A stretch of DNA of 64,000 nucleotides. Source: Rhizobiaceae bacterium. Lineage in GTDB: Bacteria; Pseudomonadota; Alphaproteobacteria; Rhizobiales; Rhizobiaceae. Within the stretch, counting starts at the first letter, position 1; each line of letters starts with the position of its first letter. The notes under the pieces were generated by a model that was given only the letters and a program-made list of their open reading frames with translations, was not told where the DNA came from and searched no databases. The position numbers and the translations under genes are program-made. The stretch covers positions 43,586 to 107,585 of the forward strand of contig JAHBYZ010000012.1 of the NCBI GenBank assembly GCA_019635695.1, read 5' to 3'. Positions 47,354 through 56,381 of this stretch are shown here, piece by piece.

Positions 47354-48352
47354 CTACCGCCATTTCTTGGTCTCGAAGGCACCCTGGGTCTGCTTCTGCC
47401 CCTCGGTCAGCGCCACCAGATCGGCGATATCCGCCGGTCGTCCGGCGCGGATATCGTCCACGGCCTTTCGGAAGGCCGAAACCACCCCGCGCACATAGGA
47501 TTTCGACCGCTGCCGCCCCTCGATCTTGAAGGCATGCACGCCCGCGTCGATCAGTTCCGGCAGAAGCCGCGACAGGTTGAGGCTGATCGGTTCCTCGAAG
47601 GCATAATAGGCGTCGTCGCGGTGGTCGGTCCGGTATCGCCCCTTGCAGATGGTGGGATAGCCGGCCTTTTCCTCGGGGCCGAAACAGTCGATGGTGAACC
47701 CCGCCAGCTGCGAGAACATCGTGCCGTCCGCCTCTCGCCGGTATTCCACGTCCGAAGCCGGAGAGCACACCCCGTCCATGTTGGTCGACTGGCCGGTAAG
47801 GTAGTTTGTCAGGCTGCAGCGCCCCTCGACCATCAGCCCATGGTTGCCGAAGATGAATGTCTCGATCTCGCAGGGGATTTCCTTGCAGATCTGGCGGATC
47901 TCGGGGATGGTCAGGATCCGCGGCAGGACCACGCGCTTGACGCCGAAATTCTCGCAATAATAGCGGATCGCCTCGGGGCTGGAGGCCGCCGCCTGAACCG
48001 AGAGGTGCAGACGCATCTGCGGATGGGTGCAGGCGATGTAGTCGGCCACGCCCATGTCGGCGACGATGAAGGCGTCAACCCCCAGCCGCGCGCCGAGGTC
48101 GGCGGCCTGACGCCACAGATCGACCTTGCCCGCCGGCGGATAGGTGTTCAGCGCCAGCAGCACCTTTGTGCCGCGCGCATGGGCATAGGCCACCGCCTCG
48201 GCCAGTTCCTCGGGCGTAAAGTTCAGCCCCGGAAAATTGCGCGCGTTGGTCGCGTCCTGAAAGCCGCAATAGACGGCATCGGCACCGGCGTCGACGGCGG
48301 TGCGCAAGGCGGCAGGCGTACCCGCAGGGCAGATCAGTTCGGCAAGGCTCAT
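47354..48352 (-). CDS. ubiU: O2-independent ubiquinone biosynthesis protein UbiU (U32 family)
   Basis: Partner of UbiV in anaerobic hydroxylation of the quinone ring; 332 residues. U32 marks: ELICPAGTPAALRTAVDAGADAVY near the start, VEGRCSLTNYLTGQSTN, and YPTICKGRY. Cys179, Cys196, Cys223 and Cys236 are seen. The position equal to the first E. coli ligand (C169, seven before the second) is Gly172 here, which is unusual. It overlaps ubiT by four bases and is close to ubiV. Confidence 0.9.
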   Translation of the reverse strand: MSLAELICPAGTPAALRTAVDAGADAVYCGFQDATNARNFPGLNFTPEELAEAVAYAHARGTKVLLALNTYPPAGKVDLWRQAADLGARLGVDAFIVADMGVADYIACTHPQMRLHLSVQAAASSPEAIRYYCENFGVKRVVLPRILTIPEIRQICKEIPCEIETFIFGNHGLMVEGRCSLTNYLTGQSTNMDGVCSPASDVEYRREADGTMFSQLAGFTIDCFGPEEKAGYPTICKGRYRTDHRDDAYYAFEEPISLNLSRLLPELIDAGVHAFKIEGRQRSKSYVRGVVSAFRKAVDDIRAGRPADIADLVALTEGQKQTQGAFETKKWR

Positions 48353-48864
48353 GTCCGGGCCTCCGCATACGACCTGCGCAACCGCGCCAGGATCGCCCGG
48401 CCGGGACGCCCGAACATCGCGGCGCTTTCCTCCGCGATGGACCCATCCATGTCATCAAGCGCATTGCGCAAGCGCACGACCGCTTCGGTGTCGCCCGACA
48501 CCTCCAGATCGCGCGAGAAGAAGGCGGCATCGCCATCCTCCTCGGAGTCGATCAACTCCAGCAGCAAGAGGAACTTGCCACGGATCACCGCCCCCGCGTC
48601 GGGCATCGGGTCCCGCGGCACGGCCCGCAGGACCAGCGCCTTCGGATCGGGGCGCAAAAGCAGGGCGAAGGGCAGTTCCACCGGGTCGATCAGAAACGCG
48701 GTGCGCTGGTGCGGGCCCAGCCGGGCAAAGACTGACGGATGGGATTCCGCAATGCGTCGCACCACGCGCGACAAGAGCGGTTGCACCACAGCGCAGGTCA
48801 AACGCGCGACGGCCGCTTCGCCCGGCAGTCGTGCCCTGCGGGCGCGTTCAGTGACCGATATCAT
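48349..48864 (-). CDS. ubiT: UbiT-like SCP2 lipid-binding protein
   Basis: SCP2-domain protein of 171 residues, accessory factor that binds quinone precursors in the anaerobic pathway. The SCP2 region covers about 45-130 (FLIDPVELPFALLLRPDP, VIRGKFLLLLELIDSEEDGDAAFF). Identity rests on fold plus its fixed place beside ubiU/ubiV. ATG 48864 has GGGAG upstream; the ends overlap both neighbours by four bases. Confidence 0.88.
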   Translation of the reverse strand: MISVTERARRARLPGEAAVARLTCAVVQPLLSRVVRRIAESHPSVFARLGPHQRTAFLIDPVELPFALLLRPDPKALVLRAVPRDPMPDAGAVIRGKFLLLLELIDSEEDGDAAFFSRDLEVSGDTEAVVRLRNALDDMDGSIAEESAAMFGRPGRAILARLRRSYAEART

Positions 48865-49411
48865 GTCAGGATCTCCCTTGCCGAAGTCTTGGGCGACGCT
48901 TGTGTCAGGTGGATTGCCGCCCTGCACCAGTCGAACACGGTCTCCGCATCCGGCCGCAGGTCCACGGACTGACCGTCCGCGAAACGCTCGAATGCGGCGC
49001 GGTGGGTCTGCGATACGCCGATCAGCACCGGCACGCCCTGCATGACCGCCTCCGCGATCATCGCGCGAAAGCCGCGCCCCTCGGCCTCGCTCAGACCGAA
49101 CTTGTTCAGCACAACCAGGTCCGCACCCTGTGCGGACAGGCGCGAACTGGCCAGACCTGCGGCCTCTTGCATGGCACCGGCGTCCATCCGACAGGCGTGG
49201 GAACCGGGCCCAAGCTGCTGCGTGATCCGGGCCGCCGGACCGTCGGGAAGCAGCCACAGGTCACTATCGCAATGCCCAGCCGTACCTTCCTCGGCGACAT
49301 GCCTCAGCGCACCGACGATGCGGAAACCCTGGCCCTGCAAGCGTGCGACAACGTCGGACAGCAGGCGATCCGTGGCCCCCCGCCATTAGCGGTGACAGTC
49401 GCAATGGCCAT
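48861..49411 (-). CDS. DUF2478 protein, frameshifted near the start
   Basis: Unknown family seen in Mo/denitrification neighbourhoods. The main frame (GATDRLLSDVVARLQGQGF to SAREILT) holds VVLNKFGLSEAEGRGFRAMI, the family core. It lacks an ATG: a TAA closes it just upstream. An ATG at 49411 with a GGAGG site reads MAIATVTANGGG in another frame, and adding one base to the six-C run at 49376-49381 joins them into a normal N-terminus. So this is a one-base deletion, a sequence error, or a slippery switch. Otherwise a TTG at 49340 would give 159 residues. Confidence 0.72.
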
Positions 49412-49898
49412 TGCGGTGACCCTCCTCGAACCGGGGAAACAGCACGTCGTTCTCGAGTGCGATGTGCGCCGACAAGTCGGCGAACAGCTTTTCCGTTCCC
49501 GCATACAGCGCCCGCCATGACCCGCAGGCATGGTCGGGCGGGGTCAGGTTCGCCGTCAGCGAACGGATATGCGCGATGTTCGCCGCATGATCGTCGTGAT
49601 CGGCACGCATCACGCGGATCGGATGCTCTATCCCCGGCATGCCGCCCGCTCGCATGGCGGGAAAGAGAATCCTTTCTTCCTTGGCCATGTGATCTTCCAT
49701 CTCGCGCCACAGTGTCATCAGGGCTTGCGCCAGACCTCGCGGTGCCTGCGGGTCGTCGGCATGGACCCGTTCGACCTTTTGCGCCAACGGATGCAGCACC
49801 GCCAGATCCGCGCGATGGACATCGTGGAACCGGGACAGGATGTGCGCAATCAAGTCATCCGTGGCCTGATCGGAGGCGGGGTCTGCAAGTTCACTCAT
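49386..49898 (-). CDS. Hemerythrin-like RIC protein (repair of iron centres)
   Basis: Di-iron protein of the YtfE/ScdA/DnrN type that repairs Fe-S or iron centres damaged by nitric oxide. The four-helix bundle shows ligands in FHDVHRADLAVLHPL, DHMAKEERILFPAM, VMRADHDDHAANI and HIALENDVLFPRFEE. The N-terminal ScdA Cys domain is missing, giving 170 residues. It is the first gene of the operon and is divergent from the NsrR gene, with two palindromes between them. The 3' end overlaps the DUF2478 start. Confidence 0.88.
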   Translation of the reverse strand: MSELADPASDQATDDLIAHILSRFHDVHRADLAVLHPLAQKVERVHADDPQAPRGLAQALMTLWREMEDHMAKEERILFPAMRAGGMPGIEHPIRVMRADHDDHAANIAHIRSLTANLTPPDHACGSWRALYAGTEKLFADLSAHIALENDVLFPRFEEGHRNGHCDCHR

Positions 49899-49937
49899 CG
49901 TGACGAATCCGGTCTCTTGGCATGGCAGGGCTGGTTT

Positions 49938-49952
49938 GGTATTTGAAATACC
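49938..49952. promoter_or_regulatory. NsrR-like operator 1
   Basis: Perfect 7-1-7 palindrome GGTATTTGAAATACC. The core ATTT-N-AAAT is the heart of the NsrR half-site pair. It lies 40-54 bases upstream of the RIC start, a suitable place to repress that operon. Confidence 0.7.
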
Positions 49953-49971
49953 GAATACACCCGATGAATGC

Positions 49972-49984
49972 GCATTGTAAATGC
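49972..49984. promoter_or_regulatory. NsrR-like operator 2
   Basis: Imperfect palindrome GCATTGTAAATGC (5-3-5), resembling the GCATTT-N-AAATGC part of NsrR sites. It lies 18-30 bases before the nsrR start, so autoregulation is likely. Confidence 0.5.
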
Positions 49985-50002
49985 CCAATGAGGAGCCGAC
50001 TC

Positions 50003-50416
50003 TTGCGCCTTACGTCCTTCACCGATTACGGCCTACGCGTGCTGATGCGAATGGCCGGCACGCCGGACAGACCTTTCACCACTGCCGAACTGGCAGACGA
50101 GTTCCGTGTGTCGCGCAATCATCTGGCAAAGGTGATCTCGACGCTATCGGCCGCAGGCTACCTGGAAACGCGGCGCGGTGGCGGAGGGGGTGCGGTGCTC
50201 GCGCGGCGCGCTGAAGAGATTCTGTTGGGCGATGTCGTGGCCCGCCTCGAGGCGGATCAGGCGCTTGTCGAATGTTTCTCGCCCGGCGGTGCTGCCTGCA
50301 CACTGACGCCGCACTGCCGCCTGAAAGCGCGGTTGGCCGGCGCGGAAGCCGCCTTCATCGCCGATCTCAACCTCAGTTCGCTTGCGGATTGCGTCTATCG
50401 CCCTTTCGAGGCATGA
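50003..50416 (+). CDS. nsrR: Rrf2-family nitric-oxide sensor NsrR
   Basis: Fe-S repressor of 137 residues. It begins MRLTSFTDYGLRVLM, as NsrR does, with the HTH region FTTAELADEFRVSRNHLAKVI. Three ligand cysteines C91, C99 and C105 have the C-X7-C-X5-C spacing of Bacillus-type NsrR. Start is TTG 50003, seven bases after AGGAG. It is divergent from the RIC operon and probably controls it and itself through the two palindromes. The end overlaps the convergent 4-TM gene by 22 bases. Confidence 0.9.
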   Translation: MRLTSFTDYGLRVLMRMAGTPDRPFTTAELADEFRVSRNHLAKVISTLSAAGYLETRRGGGGGAVLARRAEEILLGDVVARLEADQALVECFSPGGAACTLTPHCRLKARLAGAEAAFIADLNLSSLADCVYRPFEA

Positions 50417-50772
50417 CGCGCGGCGAGCGCCACCCCGGCGAGCACGGCGCAGCGCAGCGTCATCGCCGCCACGGTGCGCATCTCGAACGCGCCGCCCTGG
50501 ACGACATGAAGGCCGAAGGCGGCAAAGACCAGGACGGTGGCCGCGAGTACGCCAAGCGCAAGGGGAAAGGCCCAGGCACGCCCCACCCACAGCCCCACGC
50601 CGACTGCGACATAGAAGAACCCCGCTGCGGTGTTGAACCACAGAACGAACGGGACAACCGCCCCCATGTCGAGGGCGCCCATGATCGTCGTTCCACCCGA
50701 CAGAATCGTAAGCCCGCCGAAGACCATCGCGACCAGCGCCGCGATCTGTGTACCCCGCTTTCGTTCCGTCAT
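50395..50772 (-). CDS. Small four-span membrane protein
   Basis: Unknown protein of 125 residues with four hydrophobic stretches (from AALVAMVFGGLTILSG to CAVLAGVALAARH). No motif identifies a family. ATG 50772 has a GGAGATG ribosome site and overlaps the tetR stop by four bases, so it is translated with the TetR regulator of the efflux locus. Confidence 0.72.
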   Translation of the reverse strand: MTERKRGTQIAALVAMVFGGLTILSGGTTIMGALDMGAVVPFVLWFNTAAGFFYVAVGVGLWVGRAWAFPLALGVLAATVLVFAAFGLHVVQGGAFEMRTVAAMTLRCAVLAGVALAARHASKGR

Positions 50773-51377
50773 GACACATCTCCTTTTCCAGCGCTCATGA
50801 GTGTCAATTGAACCTCGACCAGGCGTTTTCCTTCGCTGACGAGGTCGAAGCCGCGATTGCCGAGAGCCCACCGGATTGCGACGCCCTGCACGATCGAGGC
50901 AAGGAGGACCGCCGCGTCTCTCGCGTCGATGTCCGGGCGGAGCATGCCCTCGGACTGCATCTCGCCGACCGCAGCAGCAAGTCGTGACTGAAACGACGCG
51001 AGCAGACGGTCGAACACCTCGCGCAGCGGCGGGTTGTCCACCGTGAGCTCGCGCGAAAAGAGGATTGAAGGTAGCGCGGGTCTTTCAGTGATCGCGGCCA
51101 GTTGCGCTCCGATCAGACCAAGCAGCCTTTCCAGCGACGTCTGCGCCCGCGTCTCGGCCGTTGCCCAATGCTCCCTCAGGGTAGCAGATACATCCTCCGC
51201 CACCGCCACCCACAAGTCTCCCTTGGTAGGGAAATGGCGAAACACGGCGGGCTGGCTGATTCCAACGGCGCGCGCGACATCGGTCGTACTCATGCGATCC
51301 GGCCCGATTTCCGACGCCAGTCTAAGCACTTGCGCGATGATTTGCGACTTCCGGTCTTCCGCGCTTCTGCGTTGCAT
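50769..51377 (-). CDS. TetR/AcrR-family regulator
   Basis: Repressor of 202 residues. The N-terminal HTH reads MSTTDVARAVGISQPAVFRHFPTKGDLW in the usual TetR place (about 30-60); the C-terminal ligand domain is unassigned. It is divergent from the cytochrome b561/RND operon, and a perfect 16-base palindrome lies between them. Control of the pump and of itself is likely. Start ATG 51377 matches family length; an earlier ATG at 51416 would cross the operator. Confidence 0.9.
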   Translation of the reverse strand: MQRRSAEDRKSQIIAQVLRLASEIGPDRMSTTDVARAVGISQPAVFRHFPTKGDLWVAVAEDVSATLREHWATAETRAQTSLERLLGLIGAQLAAITERPALPSILFSRELTVDNPPLREVFDRLLASFQSRLAAAVGEMQSEGMLRPDIDARDAAVLLASIVQGVAIRWALGNRGFDLVSEGKRLVEVQLTLMSAGKGDVS

Positions 51378-51394
51378 GGGGCAGCCTCTTGTGA

Positions 51395-51410
51395 GTGAGT
51401 TATAACTCAC
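51395..51410. promoter_or_regulatory. Palindromic operator for the TetR regulator
   Basis: Perfect palindrome GTGAGTTATAACTCAC in the 93-base gap between tetR and the b561 gene. Its size and symmetry suit a TetR dimer. Confidence 0.75.
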
Positions 51411-51470
51411 ATACAATCATGCAGATTGCAACATCGACTTCGAGTCGCCAACCCCGCAGGAAGGATCTCT

Positions 51471-51956
51471 ATGCAGCCCCTTGTCGGATACTCTCGAACC
51501 CAGATCGTCCTCCACTGGGCTGCTTTCGCCGTTGTCGCGCAGCAATACCTGTTCAAGGACGCGATTTCCGCCGCTTGGGAGCGGGCATCAGAAGGTGTCG
51601 AGGTCGCCTCCGATCCGCTCGTTCTCGGGCACGTTGTGGGTGGAGCGCTGGTGCTTGTCCTCGCAATCTTGCGTCTCATGCTGCGCTCCTGGCGCGGGGT
51701 GCCACCGCAGTCCGGCTCATCGTCTCAGAAGATGCTGGCCAAAGTGTCGCACCTTGGGCTGTACGCGCTGATGTTTCTGATGCCGATCAGCGGATCGGTT
51801 GCCTGGTTCGGAGGCGTCGAAGCTGCGGCATTTGGCCATAACGTGATGAAAGTGATGCTTCTGGCGTTCATTGCCCTGCACGTCGCGGGCGCGCTGTACC
51901 ATCAGTTCGTCTTGCGGGATGGCATCCTGACTCGCATGCATCGGCCGCAGGACTGA
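51471..51956 (+). CDS. Cytochrome b561
   Basis: Di-heme b-type membrane cytochrome of 161 residues with four spans. Candidate heme ligands are H15 (IVLHWAAF), H54 (LGHVVGG), H94, H137 and H144 (ALHVAGALYHQ). The family moves electrons from quinol to acceptors or oxygen species. Start ATG 51471 follows AGGAAGG. It is the first gene of the RND operon, four bases before the adaptor, an unusual partner for an efflux pump. Confidence 0.88.
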   Translation: MQPLVGYSRTQIVLHWAAFAVVAQQYLFKDAISAAWERASEGVEVASDPLVLGHVVGGALVLVLAILRLMLRSWRGVPPQSGSSSQKMLAKVSHLGLYALMFLMPISGSVAWFGGVEAAAFGHNVMKVMLLAFIALHVAGALYHQFVLRDGILTRMHRPQD

Positions 51957-51960
51957 GCCC

Positions 51961-53259
51961 ATGCGCATTGGTCCCCTCCTCGCCGTTCCGCCCATCGTCC
52001 TGGGAATAGCGGCCGCAGCCTGGCTGATTGGCAATGCACCAGGCCCCGCACAGGTCGACGAAACCTCACCGGGGCTTTCCGTTCGCGTCGAAGCGGTGGC
52101 CCAACAGACGATCAGGCCTGCTTCGTCGGTCTGGGGAAACGTGCGGGCGGCCGAGACCTGGGTCGCCGTGGCCGAGGTTCAAGGCGAAGTCATCTGGCTC
52201 CACCCTGATCTGGAACAGGGCCGCATGATCCCTGCCGGAACCGAGGTTTTGCGCGTCGACCCTGCCGACTATGAGCTTGCCCTCCGACAGGCTGAGGCAG
52301 ATCTTGCAGCCTTGCGGGCCGAGCGCGGACAAATCGAGATCGAAGCCGCCAACACGTCGCGCGTTCTCGAACTGGAACGAGCGCGGCTCGCTCTGTCCGA
52401 GGCGGATTTCCAAAGAACCCGGACGCTCGTGTCGCAGGGAACCGTTCCTCAGACCCGGGCAGACGAAGCCGAGCGCGCCACCCTGCTGGCTCGACGCACG
52501 GTGACAGAACTCGAAAACACCCTCTCGCTCATTCCTTCACGGGAACAGAGGCTGGACGCGCAGATCGCCCGCACGGAATCGGCCGCCGACCGGGCGCGAC
52601 GGTCGTTGGAACGGACGACCTTGACCGCGCCCTTCGATCTTCGAGTGACTCAAGTGGCGATCGAATTGTTCCAGTCCGTGAATCCGGGCCAGATCGTCAT
52701 TCGCGGCGATGGCCTGGACGCGGTTGAAGTCGTTGCACACCTCCCCATCGATGTGTTTCGCCGTCTGATCCCCGGTTTGCCTGAGGGGGTCGAATTGCAG
52801 GAAGCGATGCGCGAGGGACCAGCCGACGCGATCGACGTTGTGGTCAGCCCAATCGCCGATCCGGCTCAGATCTGGTCAGGGCGGGTAACGCGGGTTGAAG
52901 GGACACTGGATGCACGGGCGCGCACCGTGCCGGTGGTGGTCACCATCGCCGATCCCTACGAGAGTGCGGATCCGCCGAACCGTCTCCCGCTCGTGCCCAA
53001 CATGCAGGTCAGGATTTCGCTGACCGGCGCGCCCCTCTTGGAGGTTGTGACCGTCCCGGAGGCGGCATTGCATGGCGGGATCGTGCTGGTTGCGGATGCA
53101 GATGACCGACTGGAGTTGCGGCAGGTCACACCGGGGTTTGAGCAGGACGGGCGCATCGTGATCGCGCAAGGGCTGGTTCCGGGTGACCGCGTCGTGATCG
53201 ACGCCATTGCGCCCGCGATCCCCGGCCTTGCTCTCTCGCCTGTCGAGGTGACGCGATGA
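51961..53259 (+). CDS. RND efflux periplasmic adaptor subunit
   Basis: Membrane-fusion (HlyD/AcrA-like) protein of 432 residues. An N-terminal span (PPIVLGIAAAAWLIG) anchors it; the lipoyl-like halves, a long hairpin (about 105-210, ALRQAEADLAALRAERGQ) and a beta-barrel follow. It joins the inner-membrane pump to an outer-membrane channel, which is not encoded nearby. Its stop overlaps the pump gene by four bases. Confidence 0.9.
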   Translation: MRIGPLLAVPPIVLGIAAAAWLIGNAPGPAQVDETSPGLSVRVEAVAQQTIRPASSVWGNVRAAETWVAVAEVQGEVIWLHPDLEQGRMIPAGTEVLRVDPADYELALRQAEADLAALRAERGQIEIEAANTSRVLELERARLALSEADFQRTRTLVSQGTVPQTRADEAERATLLARRTVTELENTLSLIPSREQRLDAQIARTESAADRARRSLERTTLTAPFDLRVTQVAIELFQSVNPGQIVIRGDGLDAVEVVAHLPIDVFRRLIPGLPEGVELQEAMREGPADAIDVVVSPIADPAQIWSGRVTRVEGTLDARARTVPVVVTIADPYESADPPNRLPLVPNMQVRISLTGAPLLEVVTVPEAALHGGIVLVADADDRLELRQVTPGFEQDGRIVIAQGLVPGDRVVIDAIAPAIPGLALSPVEVTR

Positions 53260-56200
53260 TCCGGTGGTTTGCAGGGCACCCGACAGCGGCCAATCTTCTT
53301 CTGCTGCTGTTCCTGGCAGCCGGCAGCTTTGCCGCGCCCGGCTTGCTGCGCGAGACATTCCCCGATTTTCGTGCCGTCGAAGCAGAGGTGACCGTCCCCT
53401 ATCGAGGCGCTGCGGCCGAAGATGTGGAAAACGCGATCTGTGCACCGCTCTGGGATGGTGTCAAGGGCGTGGAAGGCCTTGAGACGTTCACCTGTACTGC
53501 CCAGACCGGCCGGGCGCGGGCTGTCGCCACGATGGCGCCCGGCAACGATCCGATCCGTTTCGTGAACATGCTGCGCACCGAAGTGGCGGCGATCGACAGC
53601 TTCCCCGAACGCGCGGATCCGGCCATCGTCCGGGAGTTGCATCGCACCGATCCCGTGACCTCGGTCGCTGTGTCGGGCAACCTGCCGTTGACCGAACTCG
53701 ATCTCTACGCCGAAGCGCTCTCGGATCGGCTGGCAGCCATGGAGGGCGTTGCCCGCGTGACGCGGTCCGGTCTGGGGACGCGGACCATTCGCATCAGCAC
53801 GCAGACCGATGTCCTGGAGGCCCATGGCCTGACACCGGCCAGCTTGGCCGACGTGCTGGCCGCGCAGAACGTCGACCTGCCGCTTGGCACGCTCGAGGGG
53901 CCGGACGCCGACCTGACGCTTCGCTTTGCCGCCGAACGCGAAACGATACCGGGGCTTTCCCGGATACCTGTCCTTTCACTCGAGAACGGGGCGACGCTGA
54001 CGCTCGGTGATGTCGCCGATATAGAAGAGACCTTCGAGCCGACATACGACCGGGTAACCCTGGATGGGGTCCCTGCAATCCTGATTGACGTCGCCAAGGC
54101 GTTGAACGCCGACGCTTTGCGGGTTCTGGACGCGGTGACGGACCTGGTGGCAGAGGAAACCGCGCGCCTACCCGCAAGCCTGAAGGTCGAAGTCGTCCAG
54201 GATGTGACGTCGATCATCCGCGACCGTTTGGTCATGCTGGTCCAGAACGGGGTGATGGGGCTGGTGCTGGTCGTTGTGGTCATGAGCCTCTTCTTCCGGC
54301 CGGGTTTTGCCATCTGGGCGGCGATGGGGCTTCCAGTCGCCTTTGCCGGCGCATTCCTGTGGATGGGCCTGACCGGCCTGAGCCTGAACATGATGACGCT
54401 TGTCGCGCTTCTGATGGCGATCGGGATCGTCATGGACGATTCCATCGTCATTGCCGAAGCGATCGCGGTCGAAACGGCGAAAGGCACCACGCTCGAAAAC
54501 GTGGTCGCTGGCGTTGCCGGCGTTGCCCCCGGTGTCGTGTCCTCTTTTCTGACAACGCTTGCGGTCTTTCTTCCGCTGGCCTTTCTTGCCGGCGAACTGG
54601 GCGCCGTGCTTGAGGTTTTGCCGGTTGTCCTCTTGGCCGCGCTCGCCGCGTCGCTGGTCGAGGCGTTCCTGATCCTGCCCCATCACCTGGAAGGCAGTCT
54701 CAAGGATCAACCGCCCTCGAGATTCCGTCTTCGGTTCGACCGCGCCTTCGAGGCATTGCGCGAACGCGGAGTAGGCCGCCTGGCCGATCAGGCCATCCGG
54801 GCGCGCTGGCTGGTGGTTGGCCTTTCGATCGGTGCCCTCGTGGTCACCGTTGGCGCCCTTGGCGGCGGCATCGTCAAGCGTGAGGCGATGCCGGAAATCG
54901 ACGGTGACGTGCTGGAAGCACGCCTGATCTTGCCCGCCGGCACGCCGTTGGACCGCACGACCGAGGCCGTCGGGCAGATCGAAAATGCGATCGACCGCGC
55001 GAACGCCCGGCTTGCCCCAACACAGCCCGAAGGCCAACAGCTGATCCTGCGCCGCATCACCCGCATGGGCCGCAACCTGTCGGCTGGCGAGGCGGGGGCC
55101 CATGTCGCAACCGTGGCAGTTGACCTGCTGGGTGCGGAAATCCGGACCAGCACCCTCGACGAGATCGTTGCGCTCTGGCGCGAGGAGATCGGCTCCCTGG
55201 CGGGTGTCACATCGCTGGTCCTGACCGAACCGGGCATCGGGCCGCAGGGTATCGCCGTCGAACTGCGCCTGACCCATCCCGACCTGACCGTTCTTGAGGC
55301 CGCCGGCCGTGCAACCCTCGCCGAACTGGAGACCTATGCCGGCGTGCGCAATGCCATCGTCGACCTGCGACCGGGCGCCCCGGAGCTTCGACTTTCGCTC
55401 GCGCCGGGTGCCGAGTCCCTGGGCCTTACGGCCGCTGACGTCGCGGGGCAGTTACGCGCCGCCTTTCTTGGCACCCAATTGGTCGAACTTCGGCGTGGCG
55501 ACGACGCTTGGGACGTAGAGGTCCTACTGACGGAGTCGGATCGCGAAGCGCGCGGCGACCTGGCGACGTTCGAAATCGGGCTTCCGGGCGGCGGAACCGC
55601 ACCGTTGTCGACCGTTGCATCGATCGAAGAGGCGCGAGGCTGGGGAAGTCTGACCCGGCGCAACGGATTAAGAACCCTGACGGTTTCGGCTGACGTCGAC
55701 GGGCGGGTCGGCAACGCAGATGCCATCACCGCTCTGCTCGCCGCTGAATTCTTACCCAACCTTGCAGCCGAAACCCCTGGACTAGGGTTCGAGATTGGCG
55801 GCCAAGCCGCCAATTCGGCAGAAACCGTTGCCTCGATCCTTCGCGGCTTTCTCATCGGCCTCGTAGGGGTCTACTTGGTGCTGAGTTTCCAGTTCCGCAG
55901 CTACGTCGAACCGATCATCGTGATGTTGACGATCCCGCTGGCTTTTCTTGGCGTGATCTGGGGTCATGTCCTGATGGGCTACAATATCTCGATGCCCTCG
56001 CTCGTCGGAGCAGCCTCTCTGGCGGGGATCGTGGTCAATAACGCGATCCTTCTCGTCGGAGTCATCAAGTCCCGTCAGGCCGAGGGGAAATCAACGACGA
56101 TCGCTGCCGGAGAAGCTGTCCGCAGCCGCTTCCGGCCTATCTTCGTGTCTGTGTCCACCACGATCATCGGCATGGCGCCGCTGCTGTTCGAGGCATCGAC

Positions 56201-56351
56201 CCAGGCGCAGACCCTGAAACCTCTGGTGATTGCAGTGGTGTTCGGCCTGTTGGCCTCAACCGTGCTGGTGATCGTCGTTCTCCCCGCCTTTTACGCGGTG
56301 CTCGAGGATCTCCGGCGAAAGGCCCCTGATCCGAGCTCGTTTCCGAGCTGA
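53256..56351 (+). CDS. RND efflux transporter permease
   Basis: Proton-driven pump of 1,031 residues with the 12-span, two-large-loop plan of AcrB-type transporters. The proton-relay span is LLMAIGIVMDDSIVIAEA with paired Asp; the second half has SMPSLVGAASLAGIVVNNAILLVG. The final segment (VIAVVFGLLASTVLVIVVLPAFYAVLED) is standard. Substrate is unknown; no outer-membrane factor is adjacent. Confidence 0.93.
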   Translation: MIRWFAGHPTAANLLLLLFLAAGSFAAPGLLRETFPDFRAVEAEVTVPYRGAAAEDVENAICAPLWDGVKGVEGLETFTCTAQTGRARAVATMAPGNDPIRFVNMLRTEVAAIDSFPERADPAIVRELHRTDPVTSVAVSGNLPLTELDLYAEALSDRLAAMEGVARVTRSGLGTRTIRISTQTDVLEAHGLTPASLADVLAAQNVDLPLGTLEGPDADLTLRFAAERETIPGLSRIPVLSLENGATLTLGDVADIEETFEPTYDRVTLDGVPAILIDVAKALNADALRVLDAVTDLVAEETARLPASLKVEVVQDVTSIIRDRLVMLVQNGVMGLVLVVVVMSLFFRPGFAIWAAMGLPVAFAGAFLWMGLTGLSLNMMTLVALLMAIGIVMDDSIVIAEAIAVETAKGTTLENVVAGVAGVAPGVVSSFLTTLAVFLPLAFLAGELGAVLEVLPVVLLAALAASLVEAFLILPHHLEGSLKDQPPSRFRLRFDRAFEALRERGVGRLADQAIRARWLVVGLSIGALVVTVGALGGGIVKREAMPEIDGDVLEARLILPAGTPLDRTTEAVGQIENAIDRANARLAPTQPEGQQLILRRITRMGRNLSAGEAGAHVATVAVDLLGAEIRTSTLDEIVALWREEIGSLAGVTSLVLTEPGIGPQGIAVELRLTHPDLTVLEAAGRATLAELETYAGVRNAIVDLRPGAPELRLSLAPGAESLGLTAADVAGQLRAAFLGTQLVELRRGDDAWDVEVLLTESDREARGDLATFEIGLPGGGTAPLSTVASIEEARGWGSLTRRNGLRTLTVSADVDGRVGNADAITALLAAEFLPNLAAETPGLGFEIGGQAANSAETVASILRGFLIGLVGVYLVLSFQFRSYVEPIIVMLTIPLAFLGVIWGHVLMGYNISMPSLVGAASLAGIVVNNAILLVGVIKSRQAEGKSTTIAAGEAVRSRFRPIFVSVSTTIIGMAPLLFEASTQAQTLKPLVIAVVFGLLASTVLVIVVLPAFYAVLEDLRRKAPDPSSFPS

Positions 56352-56381
56352 CCTTGGGCCAACCGATCGAAAGGAAATTTC

